DNA of 64,000 nt. It comes from Candidatus Thiothrix sulfatifontis. GTDB taxonomy: Bacteria; Pseudomonadota; Gammaproteobacteria; Thiotrichales; Thiotrichaceae. Positions within the stretch are counted from its first letter, which is position 1; every line of letters starts with the position of its first letter. A model generated the notes under the pieces. That model was not told where the DNA came from. It did not search any database and saw nothing but the letters and a program-made list of their open reading frames with translations. The stretch lies in NCBI GenBank assembly GCA_022828425.1, contig CP094685.1, positions 620,001-684,000 on the forward strand, written 5' to 3'. Made by a program: the position numbers and the translations under genes. Positions 26,822-35,416 of the stretch are shown here, piece after piece.

Positions 26822-28435
26822 TCAGGCACTGAGGCGTTTAACCGTGGGTTGAATGCCCGCCATATGGCGAGCGCGTTGCAACAGGAATGCGGCTTCGCGG
26901 ATACCGCCGGTTAAACGCAATAAGCGCGTCAACAGCTTCATGTTTTGCGCCATGCTGGGTTGGTCGTGGCTGAGTTCCGCATACGCGACCCCGCGTCGGG
27001 CGCAATACATTGCCGCCGCGAGGTTGCCGAGAATCAAATGGTGTTCACACAAGTGATTCGCAATGATCGAAGCGCGATACCAATGTTTTTGTAAGGCAGA
27101 TTTTTCCAGTTTGACGCCGAGCGAACGAGTCGCTGTGACGGTTGCTTGCAAGTCAGAATGCCCCAATGCCAAATATTTGATCTGACTACCGGGCAAGGTC
27201 GCAGTATTAGGGGGAAGCACGGTGGCGAGTGTTTGCGTGCATTTTTCCAATAAACTTTGCAGGCGTTCGGGGATGCCGGGAAATCTGGCGTGTACCCGTT
27301 CGCGGAAATAGGTGCGTAATAAGCTGTGCACATCCAATGCGCCAGTGTCGGGAGCGGCGGTGATTAATTGGAGGTGATACAAGCGGCGTTGCACTCTGGA
27401 AAATTCGCGAATACTGAGTTTGCTCAGTGGCGCCAGCGCTTGCAGGGTTTCATCGGGCTTCAACCAACGCTGAAACCACGCCTGCCGCTGACTGTGCAGC
27501 AGCAAGAATAATTCCTTTTGCGTCACCGGGCGGTCTAATAAGGCAATGAGGTAGAGCAATAATAGCTCTGGGGTTTTCCACAGCCATTGTTCGATTAACG
27601 CGAGTACCCGCCGTGTTTGTAAGCCTTCGCGTTCTTTATCGCGCCATGCCAGAATGCTGTGTGCTTCTTCGACACGCCCGCCATTAGCAAGGTGTGACCC
27701 CAATAAATTGAGGGTAAGCGCATGACCGCAAAAGTCATGTGAAAGCCTGCGCAAGGTGTCGGGTAATAAGAGCACACCGCGTTGACGCAATAATTCCGCG
27801 CCTTCGTCTTCACTCAAATCGGGCAAGGTGTATTGGGTGATATGTTGTTGAAATACTTCGCAGCTTGGCAATGGCAGGCGGGAAGCAATCACGCATAAGC
27901 CGGGGTTATACGCTGCCAGTAAATTAATGAGAACACCCAGTGCCTGCGTCTGCGGGGCGGGTGATTCATCGGTTATTTCATCAGCATCAAAACTGACGCT
28001 GGGGAAATTATCCAACACTAAGAGCGTGCGCGTGCGTTGAATCAGTTTGGCTAACAGGTTGACGCGCTCAAGGGGGTGTTCGGGCAAAATCAGGTGATTG
28101 CCAAACCATTGCAGCGCGTGTTGGACGAATTCGTCAACCAATGCTGGCACATCCGCCGCGTCAGTGCTGTCGGGGAATGACCACGCATACACTTTGTCAG
28201 CTCCTAACCAATCAGCGGCTTCCAGCCTGCTTAACCACGCTTGCAGCAAGGACGTTTTCCCCGTGCCGCCGAGTGCATTGAGCAGAAAAAAGCCGGTGGC
28301 TTCATCGTGCCAAGCGTGATCCAATGCCAAGAGTTCGCGCTCACGGGCGACGAATCCTTGGGCGCTATCCAGTACGTTGGCAACGGCGTGTTGCCCTTGT
28401 TGATGCCGCCAAAAGGTGACAAATACCCCGATCAT
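26822..28435 (-). CDS. STAND-type NTPase, paralogue of its neighbour
   Basis: A 537-aa protein from the ATG at 28435, preceded by AGGTGG; an in-frame GTG 12 nt upstream is also possible. Walker A is NALGGTGKTSLL, a WSFP motif follows near 85, Walker B is TLLVLDNFPSV, then ASRLPLP and LTLNLLGSHL. Colinear similarity to the adjacent gene is obvious in EFVQHALQWFG, LAKLIQRTRTLLVLD and AAYNPGLCVIASRLPL. After a winged-helix-like region the C-terminus is helical and TPR-like (about 410-530) instead of the coiled coil of its neighbour. The pair is separated by 107 bp. Function is unknown; paired NTPases with different C-termini suggest a hetero-oligomer. Confidence 0.75.
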   Translation of the reverse strand: MIGVFVTFWRHQQGQHAVANVLDSAQGFVARERELLALDHAWHDEATGFFLLNALGGTGKTSLLQAWLSRLEAADWLGADKVYAWSFPDSTDAADVPALVDEFVQHALQWFGNHLILPEHPLERVNLLAKLIQRTRTLLVLDNFPSVSFDADEITDESPAPQTQALGVLINLLAAYNPGLCVIASRLPLPSCEVFQQHITQYTLPDLSEDEGAELLRQRGVLLLPDTLRRLSHDFCGHALTLNLLGSHLANGGRVEEAHSILAWRDKEREGLQTRRVLALIEQWLWKTPELLLLYLIALLDRPVTQKELFLLLHSQRQAWFQRWLKPDETLQALAPLSKLSIREFSRVQRRLYHLQLITAAPDTGALDVHSLLRTYFRERVHARFPGIPERLQSLLEKCTQTLATVLPPNTATLPGSQIKYLALGHSDLQATVTATRSLGVKLEKSALQKHWYRASIIANHLCEHHLILGNLAAAMYCARRGVAYAELSHDQPSMAQNMKLLTRLLRLTGGIREAAFLLQRARHMAGIQPTVKRLSA

Positions 28436-28544
28436 ATTGTTGCCCACCTGATAAATAGGTCGAATATTGTTATTTATTAGCTAATCAGCTTATCAAGTAA
28501 AATAGATTTTTTTTATTAAATTGGGCTTATGGCATAGAAGCGTT

Positions 28545-28904
28545 CTATTTTCCAGCACTCAGTTGTTCGGCGGAAGGATCCGGGGTTTCAACCAACTCAT
28601 TTTGCACCAATTTCTCTGGGGTATTATTCACCGGCTTGGTCGCTGACTCAGTGAGTGCTGGGGTTTCTTCCGCTGCCGCGAGGGGTAAATCTTCCTGTAT
28701 GCTTTCGGTTAAATCGGTCATATTACTCAAGCATTCTTGCAGGTATGCCGATTTTTTGCCGTCACTAATGCCGTCTTCTTCGGCATAGGTGTTGCACAGT
28801 TCAGTGAGTGCCGCATTGTTGTTTTCAGCGGCACTGTCTTCTGCATGGAGGGTAGCACTGGTGCTGATGCCGAGCAGGGTCAGCAGGATGAGAGGGTATT
28901 TCAT
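28545..28904 (-). CDS. Small secreted acidic protein, unrecognised
   Basis: A 119-aa protein with a signal peptide (YPLILLTLLGISTSATLHA, then EDSA) and a mature acidic part. Two Cys sit in CNTYAEEDG and QECLSNM. The C-terminal half is Glu/Pro/Thr-rich and probably disordered. I do not recognise the family. The ATG at 28904 is chosen because an AGG lies upstream and it opens the signal peptide. It follows the HMA-domain gene by 4 nt, suggesting a metal-related periplasmic role, which is only contextual. Confidence 0.55.
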   Translation of the reverse strand: MKYPLILLTLLGISTSATLHAEDSAAENNNAALTELCNTYAEEDGISDGKKSAYLQECLSNMTDLTESIQEDLPLAAAEETPALTESATKPVNNTPEKLVQNELVETPDPSAEQLSAGK

Positions 28905-28908
28905 GGGG

Positions 28909-29205
28909 TTAACCTTTTTTAGGCATGTCAATCCGCCCAATCGCGCAACTGACGACTGAGCGGGCTTTTTCTTTCAGGGATGCCAAGCCTTCGACGGAAC
29001 CGCGTTCGGGGTAGCCAAGGCCAAACAGGGTTTGCACGGCAGCGTCACGCACGGCTTCGTTGCTGTGCAAGGTGACAACCTGATGCTCTATATCGACATC
29101 CACCGCTTGGATTTGTTCATTTTCCATTAATTTTTTGGAAATGGTATTCGCACACCCACCACAGCGGATATTTTCAACTTCGATACGGGTTTCCATGACA
29201 CTCAT
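28909..29205 (-). CDS. Heavy-metal-associated (HMA) domain protein, CopZ-like
   Basis: A 98-aa protein with an N-terminal ferredoxin-like HMA domain. The metal site is NIRCGGC (a CxxC). The typical VDVDIEHQVVTLHSN strand pair follows. About 35 residues extend beyond the domain, with an extra Cys (VSCAIGR), longer than the usual 70-aa CopZ/Atx1 chaperones. It probably binds Cu(I) or another soft metal. A second ATG 9 nt downstream is better spaced from the GGGAG and may be the true start. It forms a likely two-gene unit with the small secreted protein. Confidence 0.8.
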   Translation of the reverse strand: MSVMETRIEVENIRCGGCANTISKKLMENEQIQAVDVDIEHQVVTLHSNEAVRDAAVQTLFGLGYPERGSVEGLASLKEKARSVVSCAIGRIDMPKKG

Positions 29206-29268
29206 CTCCCTGACTGGCGATTAATCTAGGAATATTAATATGAAGTCAATGGGAGAGAAATACAAGTA

Positions 29269-29616
29269 CTAGCCGATTTTCAGTCCGACAAAAAATCCAG
29301 CAACTGCACTCACCCCTTTGCTGGTGATGTACGAGAGGCGTTCGACCAGAAAACCACCCGATTGTTTGACCATGCCGGTGGCGGCATTGGCGGCACTTTG
29401 CAGCTTTTCATCGGTCATTTCGGTAATCCCGTAATACTCGGTGACGAATAACAACACAATCGCCGCGCCCCCAAGAAACAAGGCAAGCCGCAACATCTTT
29501 TTAGCGAAATAGCCGACCGCCAGACCGATGACAAAAGGTGCGCCCACGTTCCCCAACAGGAAAGCGGAGGAGAGAATGTCAGTGCTTGGCGCGGTAGTGA
29601 GAGAATAATCGTTCAT
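29269..29616 (-). CDS. FUN14-like small membrane protein
   Basis: A 115-aa protein resembling the FUN14 family. A glycine-rich segment (GNVGAPFVIGLAVGYFAKKM) and a second hydrophobic stretch are followed by an amphipathic middle. A C-terminal glycine-containing segment (AGFFVGLKIG) completes the fold. The bacterial function of FUN14 proteins is not established. It is single, and transcribed away from the secreted protease pair; the 106-bp AT-rich gap should hold both promoters. Confidence 0.7.
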   Translation of the reverse strand: MNDYSLTTAPSTDILSSAFLLGNVGAPFVIGLAVGYFAKKMLRLALFLGGAAIVLLFVTEYYGITEMTDEKLQSAANAATGMVKQSGGFLVERLSYITSKGVSAVAGFFVGLKIG

Positions 29617-29722
29617 TGTTTGCCCTTTGATAGACCGTTTAGATCATTGGAGTTTTATTTGTAAAGAGAGTTCTGTTAAATTTATCACTAATCATAAAAA
29701 ATATCATGGATAGCCATCAAGT

Positions 29723-31000
29723 ATGAAGTATTCCATCGGTTTGGCGTGTCTGTTGGTGTGTCTGGCATTGCCGGTTCACGCCACTCAAATCATCCAGCCT
29801 TCCACAGCAGCTACCACGGTTAGCGGCGGTAGTGTAATCGTTTTTAAGCCGGTTTACACCGTGGCAACCCCGGATAATGGCGCAGAAACCGGGCTGGGTT
29901 TGCGGGTGCATTTCAATGCCAATGCGTTGCAATTCAAGGGGGTGAGTAAGGCGTTCGCTTACGGTCTTCAGCCGGTGGGCGAGGTGAGCGTGGACAGCGC
30001 TAATGCGGATGCCGATGCCAGTACCGATAGCTACCTCACGCTGGCTTGGGTGGATGTGACCGCGCAATGGCCGGGCGCTGACGGATTGCCGCTAACCTTG
30101 GGTGAAGTGGCGTTTGAGGTGTTGCCAGGGTTTACCGGCACGACCCACATCCGCACCAGCGCCAGTGACACGGCGGATGGCGTGGCTTTGCAAACAACGC
30201 CAATGAAGGTGACGGCGGAAACCGTCGCAGAGCCGGTAACGCTCAAGTTGCGCGGAATGTTACAAGGCGCTTACGTGAGTGCGGATGCGCAGATGCGGGA
30301 TAGTTTGCGTACCACTAATTCGATTCCATTGACACAGCCGTATGCAGCATGGGGTCACGCGGGCAGTGAAACCACGACCACCACCTTGCTGGCGACCACG
30401 GGTAATGATGCAATCGTCGACTGGGTATTGGTGGAATTACGCCCGCAACAACAGCCGCAAACGCGCGTTGCCAGCCAAGCCGCCTTATTGCAGCGTGATG
30501 GCGATGTCGTTGATGCCGTAACGGGAAGCCCTACTCTGAGCGTTAAGGTTGCGCCGGGGAATTATTACGTGGCTTTGCGTCACCGTAACCATTTAGGGGT
30601 AATGAGTGCTGCCCCGCTCAAACTGACCGCCACCGCCAGCACGCTGGATTTCAGCCAAAGCACCACGCCGATTTACGGCAATGAGATGCGGATTTCACAA
30701 AGCGCCGTGCGGCTATTGCCGACGGGCGATGCCAATGCGGATTTCAAATTGATTGCCGATGGCCCCGGTAACGACAAAAACGCGGTGCTAGGTGCCGTTC
30801 TCGCCAGCCCTGACAATGCCGGGGCACACACCAATTATCAGTTACCGGGCTATCGGGCAACCGATGTGAATCTGGACGGTAAAACCCTCTACGTCGGCCC
30901 GGATAATGATGTCAATGCCTTATTGGGTAGCATTTTATTAGCACCGGGCAATAGCACTAACAGCACCAATTACATTCTGCCCAGCAGCTTGCCGCAATAA
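29723..31000 (+). CDS. Secreted cohesin-like protein with dockerin-like C-terminus
   Basis: A 425-aa secreted protein with signal peptide ending VHA. The N-terminal domain (about 25-165) is beta-rich and cohesin-like: VFKPVYTVATP, LGLRVHFNANALQFKGV, LTLAWVDVTAQWP. A middle beta domain (about 170-310) follows. The C-terminus has two Asp/Asn-rich repeats (GDANADFKLI...GNDKNAVLGAVL and DVNLDGKTLYVGPDNDVNALLG), resembling dockerin-type calcium-binding repeats. It is 8 nt upstream of a secreted protease with its own dockerin-like tail. It looks like an extracellular scaffold or adhesin partner; function is inferred. Confidence 0.65.
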   Translation: MKYSIGLACLLVCLALPVHATQIIQPSTAATTVSGGSVIVFKPVYTVATPDNGAETGLGLRVHFNANALQFKGVSKAFAYGLQPVGEVSVDSANADADASTDSYLTLAWVDVTAQWPGADGLPLTLGEVAFEVLPGFTGTTHIRTSASDTADGVALQTTPMKVTAETVAEPVTLKLRGMLQGAYVSADAQMRDSLRTTNSIPLTQPYAAWGHAGSETTTTTLLATTGNDAIVDWVLVELRPQQQPQTRVASQAALLQRDGDVVDAVTGSPTLSVKVAPGNYYVALRHRNHLGVMSAAPLKLTATASTLDFSQSTTPIYGNEMRISQSAVRLLPTGDANADFKLIADGPGNDKNAVLGAVLASPDNAGAHTNYQLPGYRATDVNLDGKTLYVGPDNDVNALLGSILLAPGNSTNSTNYILPSSLPQ

Positions 31001-31008
31001 GGTCATTT

Positions 31009-32751
31009 ATGATGAAAACGCTAACCCTGACGTGTTTATTACTGGCCTTGGCGCACCCGGTGCAGGCAAATAGCCGCGCTGAACCGGAAGTGTTTCAAGG
31101 CGAAACCGCTACAGAAGCGGTGGCATTGCGCTTGCCGGTATTGCCCAAGACGGCGGCACGGGGTGCAAGCACGCGCAGCACTACGGCAACGGTTAATGCG
31201 GTGAGTTTACCGGCATTGCAAGACGCTGAACTTCAGTTATTGCAAAACGGGCAAGGGGCGAAGGCGTATCGCGTCGGCGTCGGGCGGGCATTGCCCAGCA
31301 GCGTCAGTGACACCATGGATTTGAATGCTTGGCAATGGACAACGGTTAGCGGCGGTCAAGTGGCGCATTTCAGTGTGACCTCCACTGGCGCGGTGCGGGT
31401 ACGGGCGCAGGTGCAGATCGGCAATTTCCCCGCAGGCGCAGAGCTGCGCTTTTATTCCCCCACGAACCCGGCCCAAGTGTTTGCGGCGGATGCCGCCGCC
31501 CATAGCCTTACTTGGTCGCCGACGGTGGAAGGCGATACCTTGGGCATGGAGGTGTTTCTGCCCACCGGCGTGACACCACAACAGGTGGAATTGGCGCTGC
31601 CGCAGCTTTCACATTTGGTGCTTGACCCTGCCAGTAGCCAACTCAAAAGCAGTATTCTCAAAGAAGAATACGCCAGTTGCCAGCAAGACATCGCCTGTGC
31701 CAGCCCCGCTTGGCAGGAAACCGGCAAAGCGGTGGCGCGTTATGTGTTTACCGAAGCAGATGGTTTGAGTTATTTGTGTTCGGGAACGGTGCTGGCGGAT
31801 AACGATGTGTACACGCAAGTGCCGTATTTTTTCACCGCCGCGCATTGCGTTAGTGATCAGCAAGCCGCCAGCACCATGGATTTGTTTTGGTTGTATGCGA
31901 ATGCCACCTGTGGCGGCACTAACAGCAGCTTTACGCAAACCACCGGCGGCGCACAATTGTTGATGAGCAAAACGGCGCTGGACACAACTTTTGTGCGTCT
32001 GAATAAAAATCCGCCCACTGGCGTGCTGATGTCGGGGTGGACGAATACGCCCTTGACCAGCAACCAAGCCGTGACCGGCATCCATCACGGTTTGGGCAGC
32101 CCGAAAAAGTACGCGATGGGCAATTTTCAAGCGCACATGCGCATGGAAACCCTCAACGGTGGCTATTCTGTCATCCCCGATACTAACGGTGATTTTTCCA
32201 GCGTGCAGTGGCACACCGGCATTACCGCGCCGGGGAGCAGCGGTTCGGGCATTTGGGTGGAACAGGGCGGCAAACATTATCTTAACGGTTCTTTACTGGG
32301 CGGTTCGTCGGATTGTGCCAACCCCGCTGCGCCGGATGAATACAGCCGTTTCGAGCGCACTTGGCCGTTGATTAGCAGTTGGTTGGGGGCAACCGGCACG
32401 CCGCCGTCATTGCGCCTGCGCGGTAGCAGCATTCCGCCCACGGGTTTAGTGGAAGGCGTGCTTGTCGCCCGTTATTTGCAAGGGACACGCGGGGCCGCGT
32501 TGGTGGAAGGTGTTACTCAGCATACGTTCAATCTTGCGACCTTGGAAACGCAATTAGCCGCCGTGCAGCAGGTGATGGATATTGATGCGGATGGGCAACA
32601 ACAGGCTGACAAAGATGCGATTTTGCTGATACGTTATTTGTTGGGCTTGCGCAATGCCGCGCTGATTCAGGTGATGGATTTGAGTGGCTCGACACGAAAA
32701 ACAGCAAGTAGCATTACTACTTACCTTGAATCCATTTTGAAGTCGGTTTAG
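31009..32751 (+). CDS. Secreted trypsin-like serine protease with dockerin-like tail
   Basis: A 580-aa protein with signal peptide (LLLALAHPVQA). A beta-rich propeptide-like region (about 60-205) precedes a chymotrypsin-fold protease. Catalytic residues are visible: His in FFTAAHCV, Asp in ALDTTFVRL, Ser in GSSGSGIW. The Cys pattern resembles lysyl-endopeptidase-type enzymes. After a short linker, the C-terminus has DIDADGQQQADKDAILLIRYLLGLR, an EF-hand/dockerin-like module. It is translationally adjacent to the cohesin-like gene, so the two may assemble outside the cell. It starts at one of two adjacent ATGs. Confidence 0.82.
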   Translation: MMKTLTLTCLLLALAHPVQANSRAEPEVFQGETATEAVALRLPVLPKTAARGASTRSTTATVNAVSLPALQDAELQLLQNGQGAKAYRVGVGRALPSSVSDTMDLNAWQWTTVSGGQVAHFSVTSTGAVRVRAQVQIGNFPAGAELRFYSPTNPAQVFAADAAAHSLTWSPTVEGDTLGMEVFLPTGVTPQQVELALPQLSHLVLDPASSQLKSSILKEEYASCQQDIACASPAWQETGKAVARYVFTEADGLSYLCSGTVLADNDVYTQVPYFFTAAHCVSDQQAASTMDLFWLYANATCGGTNSSFTQTTGGAQLLMSKTALDTTFVRLNKNPPTGVLMSGWTNTPLTSNQAVTGIHHGLGSPKKYAMGNFQAHMRMETLNGGYSVIPDTNGDFSSVQWHTGITAPGSSGSGIWVEQGGKHYLNGSLLGGSSDCANPAAPDEYSRFERTWPLISSWLGATGTPPSLRLRGSSIPPTGLVEGVLVARYLQGTRGAALVEGVTQHTFNLATLETQLAAVQQVMDIDADGQQQADKDAILLIRYLLGLRNAALIQVMDLSGSTRKTASSITTYLESILKSV

Positions 32752-32758
32752 TCAACCT

Positions 32759-32880
32759 AAAAAAAACCCGGTCGCGGTGACCGGGTTGACCGCTCAGACC
32801 ATACACAACCTAGCAATACTGTGCATGGCAACTACCCTCACTAGCGGTTTTAAAAGCGTTGCTGTTCAGGAAATTTGATA
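32759..32880 (-). ncRNA. Candidate minus-strand small RNA with intrinsic terminator
   Basis: The 324-bp gap between two plus-strand genes contains no ORF but has a minus-oriented intrinsic terminator: a 9-bp stem 32765-32773 / 32779-32787, loop of 5, then eight T on the minus strand. Upstream on that strand an outer stem ACCGCT/AGCGGT (32843-32848 with 32789-32794) encloses a 9-bp hairpin (32820-32828 with 32799-32807, one G-U). A TTGACA (32915-32910) with a weak CACATT -10 at 17-bp spacing would start near 32880. On the plus strand the stem lacks a T-run. No known RNA family was recognised. The rest of the gap (32881-33075) holds only promoter-like AT-rich sequence. Confidence 0.55.
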
Positions 32881-33075
32881 TTACTCAATGTGCAGAAAAA
32901 CACGCGCAATGTCAATAAGCAGTTGATATTTAAAATATTCTTAAATACTAACGTTGCGCTGCAACAAAGCCATGGTGATTGCTGTGTTTTTATGGGTATG
33001 TTGGGGTTACACGGTATGGTTGTGTGCATGTTTACCGTACAATCTTGATTGTTTTAGTTAAAGCGCACCACGTCT

Positions 33076-34218
33076 ATGTTTGATTATATTGATAATGCTG
33101 AGAAATTAACCGATTTGCTGGCTCGGCTCGATGCTGCCGAGTGGATTACCTTGGATACGGAATTTATCCGCGAAAAGACGTATTACCCGCGTTTGTGTTT
33201 GATCCAAATTGCCAGTGCCGACACGTTGGCGTGTATTGACCCGCTGGCAATCGGTGATTTGCAACCGTTTTTAGCTTGGCTCAATCAGCCGCAGCGCCTG
33301 AAAGTGTTGCACGCTGCTTGGCAGGATATGGAAATTTTCCACTATTTAGGCGATGGCAACGTACCCGCTCCGCTGTTTGATACCCAAGTTGCCGCTGCCG
33401 TGTTGGGCATGGGCGACCAATTGGGGTATGCGCGTTTGGTGGAAGCCTTGCTGGGCATAGCGCTGGATAAATCGCAGTCACGTACCGATTGGTCACGCCG
33501 CCCTTTGACGACCGCGCAACTGGAATACGCCATCGACGATGTGCGCCATTTGCGCGATGTTTATCTGCGCTTGCGTGAACAACTGGAACAATTGGGGCGG
33601 ATGCATTGGTTGGAAAAACCGTTCCAAAAACTCGCCGATCCCGCGACTTACACCGTTGACCCGCAAACCGTGTGGGAACGGGTGAAAGGTTTGCAAATCC
33701 TCAAGCCGCAGCAATTGGCAATTTTGCGCGAATTAGCGGCATGGCGTGAACAGCGTGCCTTGCTCAAAGACATTCCTCGACGCTGGATTTTATCCGATGA
33801 AATCTTGCTGGACATGGCACGGATGCAACCGGACAGCCCAGCGGCATTGCGCCAGATTCGTGGCTTAAGCGATGAACAAATTGAACGCGGCGCGGGCGAA
33901 TGGCTGGCCTGCATTGCACGCGGACAAGCGGTGCCGAAAAGTGAATGCCCGTCTTTGCCGCGTCGCCGCAAACTGGACGCCTCCATGAGCGTGGTGGCGG
34001 ATGTGTTGACTGCCCTGCTCAATCAAGTCGCGCATGAAAATGGCATTTCGGCGCAGATGATTGCCACCCGCCAACAGCTTGAAAAAATGCTGGAAGAAGG
34101 GCGAAATACTCTGTCTGACGATTGGCGGGGCGCGTTAGTGAATGATTTGTTTACGGCGGTATTGGCAGGCAAGGCCAGCATTCGGGTGCGGGATCAGCAA
34201 TTGGTGATGGAAGCGTGA
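33076..34218 (+). CDS. rnd: Ribonuclease D
   Basis: RNase D of 380 aa. The DEDDy 3'-5' exonuclease domain has LDTEF (D27, E29), AAWQDMEIF and the YAIDDVRHL block carrying the Tyr and last Asp. It is followed by HRDC-type helical domains (about 205-290 and 300-375). It matures the 3' ends of tRNA precursors and trims other stable RNAs. Normal family length. The ATG at 33076 is preceded by a weak RBS. Confidence 0.93.
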   Translation: MFDYIDNAEKLTDLLARLDAAEWITLDTEFIREKTYYPRLCLIQIASADTLACIDPLAIGDLQPFLAWLNQPQRLKVLHAAWQDMEIFHYLGDGNVPAPLFDTQVAAAVLGMGDQLGYARLVEALLGIALDKSQSRTDWSRRPLTTAQLEYAIDDVRHLRDVYLRLREQLEQLGRMHWLEKPFQKLADPATYTVDPQTVWERVKGLQILKPQQLAILRELAAWREQRALLKDIPRRWILSDEILLDMARMQPDSPAALRQIRGLSDEQIERGAGEWLACIARGQAVPKSECPSLPRRRKLDASMSVVADVLTALLNQVAHENGISAQMIATRQQLEKMLEEGRNTLSDDWRGALVNDLFTAVLAGKASIRVRDQQLVMEA

Positions 34219-34219
34219 T

Positions 34220-35260
34220 TCAAAGTAGCCAATTATCCGGCAAGTCGCGCAAGGGCGTGACCCTGATTTCCTGAAGCGCAGTACCCGGTCGAGCGAACTG
34301 GCAGACGACTTCCAGCGCGTGTTTGCCGTGGCTGTAACGGGCTGAAATTTGCGCGGCAAGGTGCACATCGTCATCGGTAAGCGTGTCGCCATCCAGCAGG
34401 GTTAGGGGGCCGGAATGACTGGCGGTTTTGATCCAGAGGAATTGGTTTTGGTAGCCTTCGAGGAAATGGGTTTCACCCTCCTCGCGTGACACAATCATTT
34501 TGAAATGCGGGCGCGGGCGTAAATGCCGCCCGATTTTCAGCAACATAATGTCATCGAGTTCGTAAGCGCGGTTGGGGCGATGTGCCCACAAATCTTGCAG
34601 TTTACCGGCGTAATGCGCGTCGGTGAGAAAGCAACAGCCACCTGCCGGTTGCGCGTAATCGGTAATTCCCCATTGCGTGGCGAGTGCCATTTGCGGTTTG
34701 CGGCTGCGCCCTCTAAAACCAAACAGTTGTTCGCGATTCACCCAGCCCTCGCGTTCGGGTTTGCTGGGGGGTAAATTGTGCGCAGACAGCGGGCGTAACA
34801 GCAGTTCTTCCGCGCCCGATTCGGCGGCGATAATCGGCATGGTATCCGGGCGCTGTGACATTGGGCGTTGCCCCACCACTTCGCCGGTAATGATGAAGTC
34901 AAAACCTTTTTGCTGAATCCATTCGTGCGCTTTTTTTACCATGAAAATCTTGCAGTCAAGGCAAGGGTTTAGGTGCGCTCCGTAACCGTATTTGGGGTTG
35001 AGCACGACATCTTTGTAGGCTTCCACAATGTCAATCATGTGCAATTTGATGCCGAGTTGCTCGGCTACCCACAGGGCGTTATTCCGCTTGTTTTTGTCGC
35101 TGTGACGTCGGCGGATGGCGTGCGTATGGCCTTCCACGCAAAAGCCGGTGTAGAAGTTGATGCCTTCCACATGAATGCCTTGTTCCAACACCGCTTTGGT
35201 GGCAAGCATGGAATCAAGGCCACCGGAAAGCAGGGAAACAGCGCGGTATTGTCGGGTCAT
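34220..35260 (-). CDS. PP-loop ATPase, tRNA thiolation-like (MnmA/ThiI relative)
   Basis: A 346-aa N-type ATP pyrophosphatase. The PP-loop LLSGGLDSMLA opens the protein. A conserved LNPCLDCKIFM Cys pair and the block QPAGGCCFL (another Cys pair) resemble catalytic and metal-binding cysteines of tRNA 2-thiolation or 4-thiolation enzymes. It lacks the THUMP domain of ThiI and is shorter in the N-terminal half than MnmA, so I do not give a symbol. The C-terminal domain is beta-rich. The ATG at 35260 is preferred over an in-frame GTG at 35269. It is convergent with rnd, 1 nt apart. Confidence 0.72.
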   Translation of the reverse strand: MTRQYRAVSLLSGGLDSMLATKAVLEQGIHVEGINFYTGFCVEGHTHAIRRRHSDKNKRNNALWVAEQLGIKLHMIDIVEAYKDVVLNPKYGYGAHLNPCLDCKIFMVKKAHEWIQQKGFDFIITGEVVGQRPMSQRPDTMPIIAAESGAEELLLRPLSAHNLPPSKPEREGWVNREQLFGFRGRSRKPQMALATQWGITDYAQPAGGCCFLTDAHYAGKLQDLWAHRPNRAYELDDIMLLKIGRHLRPRPHFKMIVSREEGETHFLEGYQNQFLWIKTASHSGPLTLLDGDTLTDDDVHLAAQISARYSHGKHALEVVCQFARPGTALQEIRVTPLRDLPDNWLL

Positions 35261-35416
35261 TAGGCTCACTAACTGGTTGGGTTGAGGCTAAGTATACGCT
35301 ATGCGCCGGGCGCTTGTGCCAGTCTTCCTGCGACTGCTACCACTGTTCGCAGCGGCGCTCAACAGCGATTCGATACAGTGATAGGGTGTATTTATGTCTA
35401 CGTTTGAGTTGATTGC

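Noticed and set aside
25053..28435. Calling the STAND pair an Avs or CHAT/caspase defence system
   Set aside because: No effector nuclease, protease, TIR or CHAT motif is visible in either protein, so a named defence type is not supported.
32765..32787. Hairpin as the plus-strand terminator of the protease gene
   Set aside because: The plus strand has only TTGACC after the stem, while the minus strand has eight T, so the orientation favours a minus-strand transcript.
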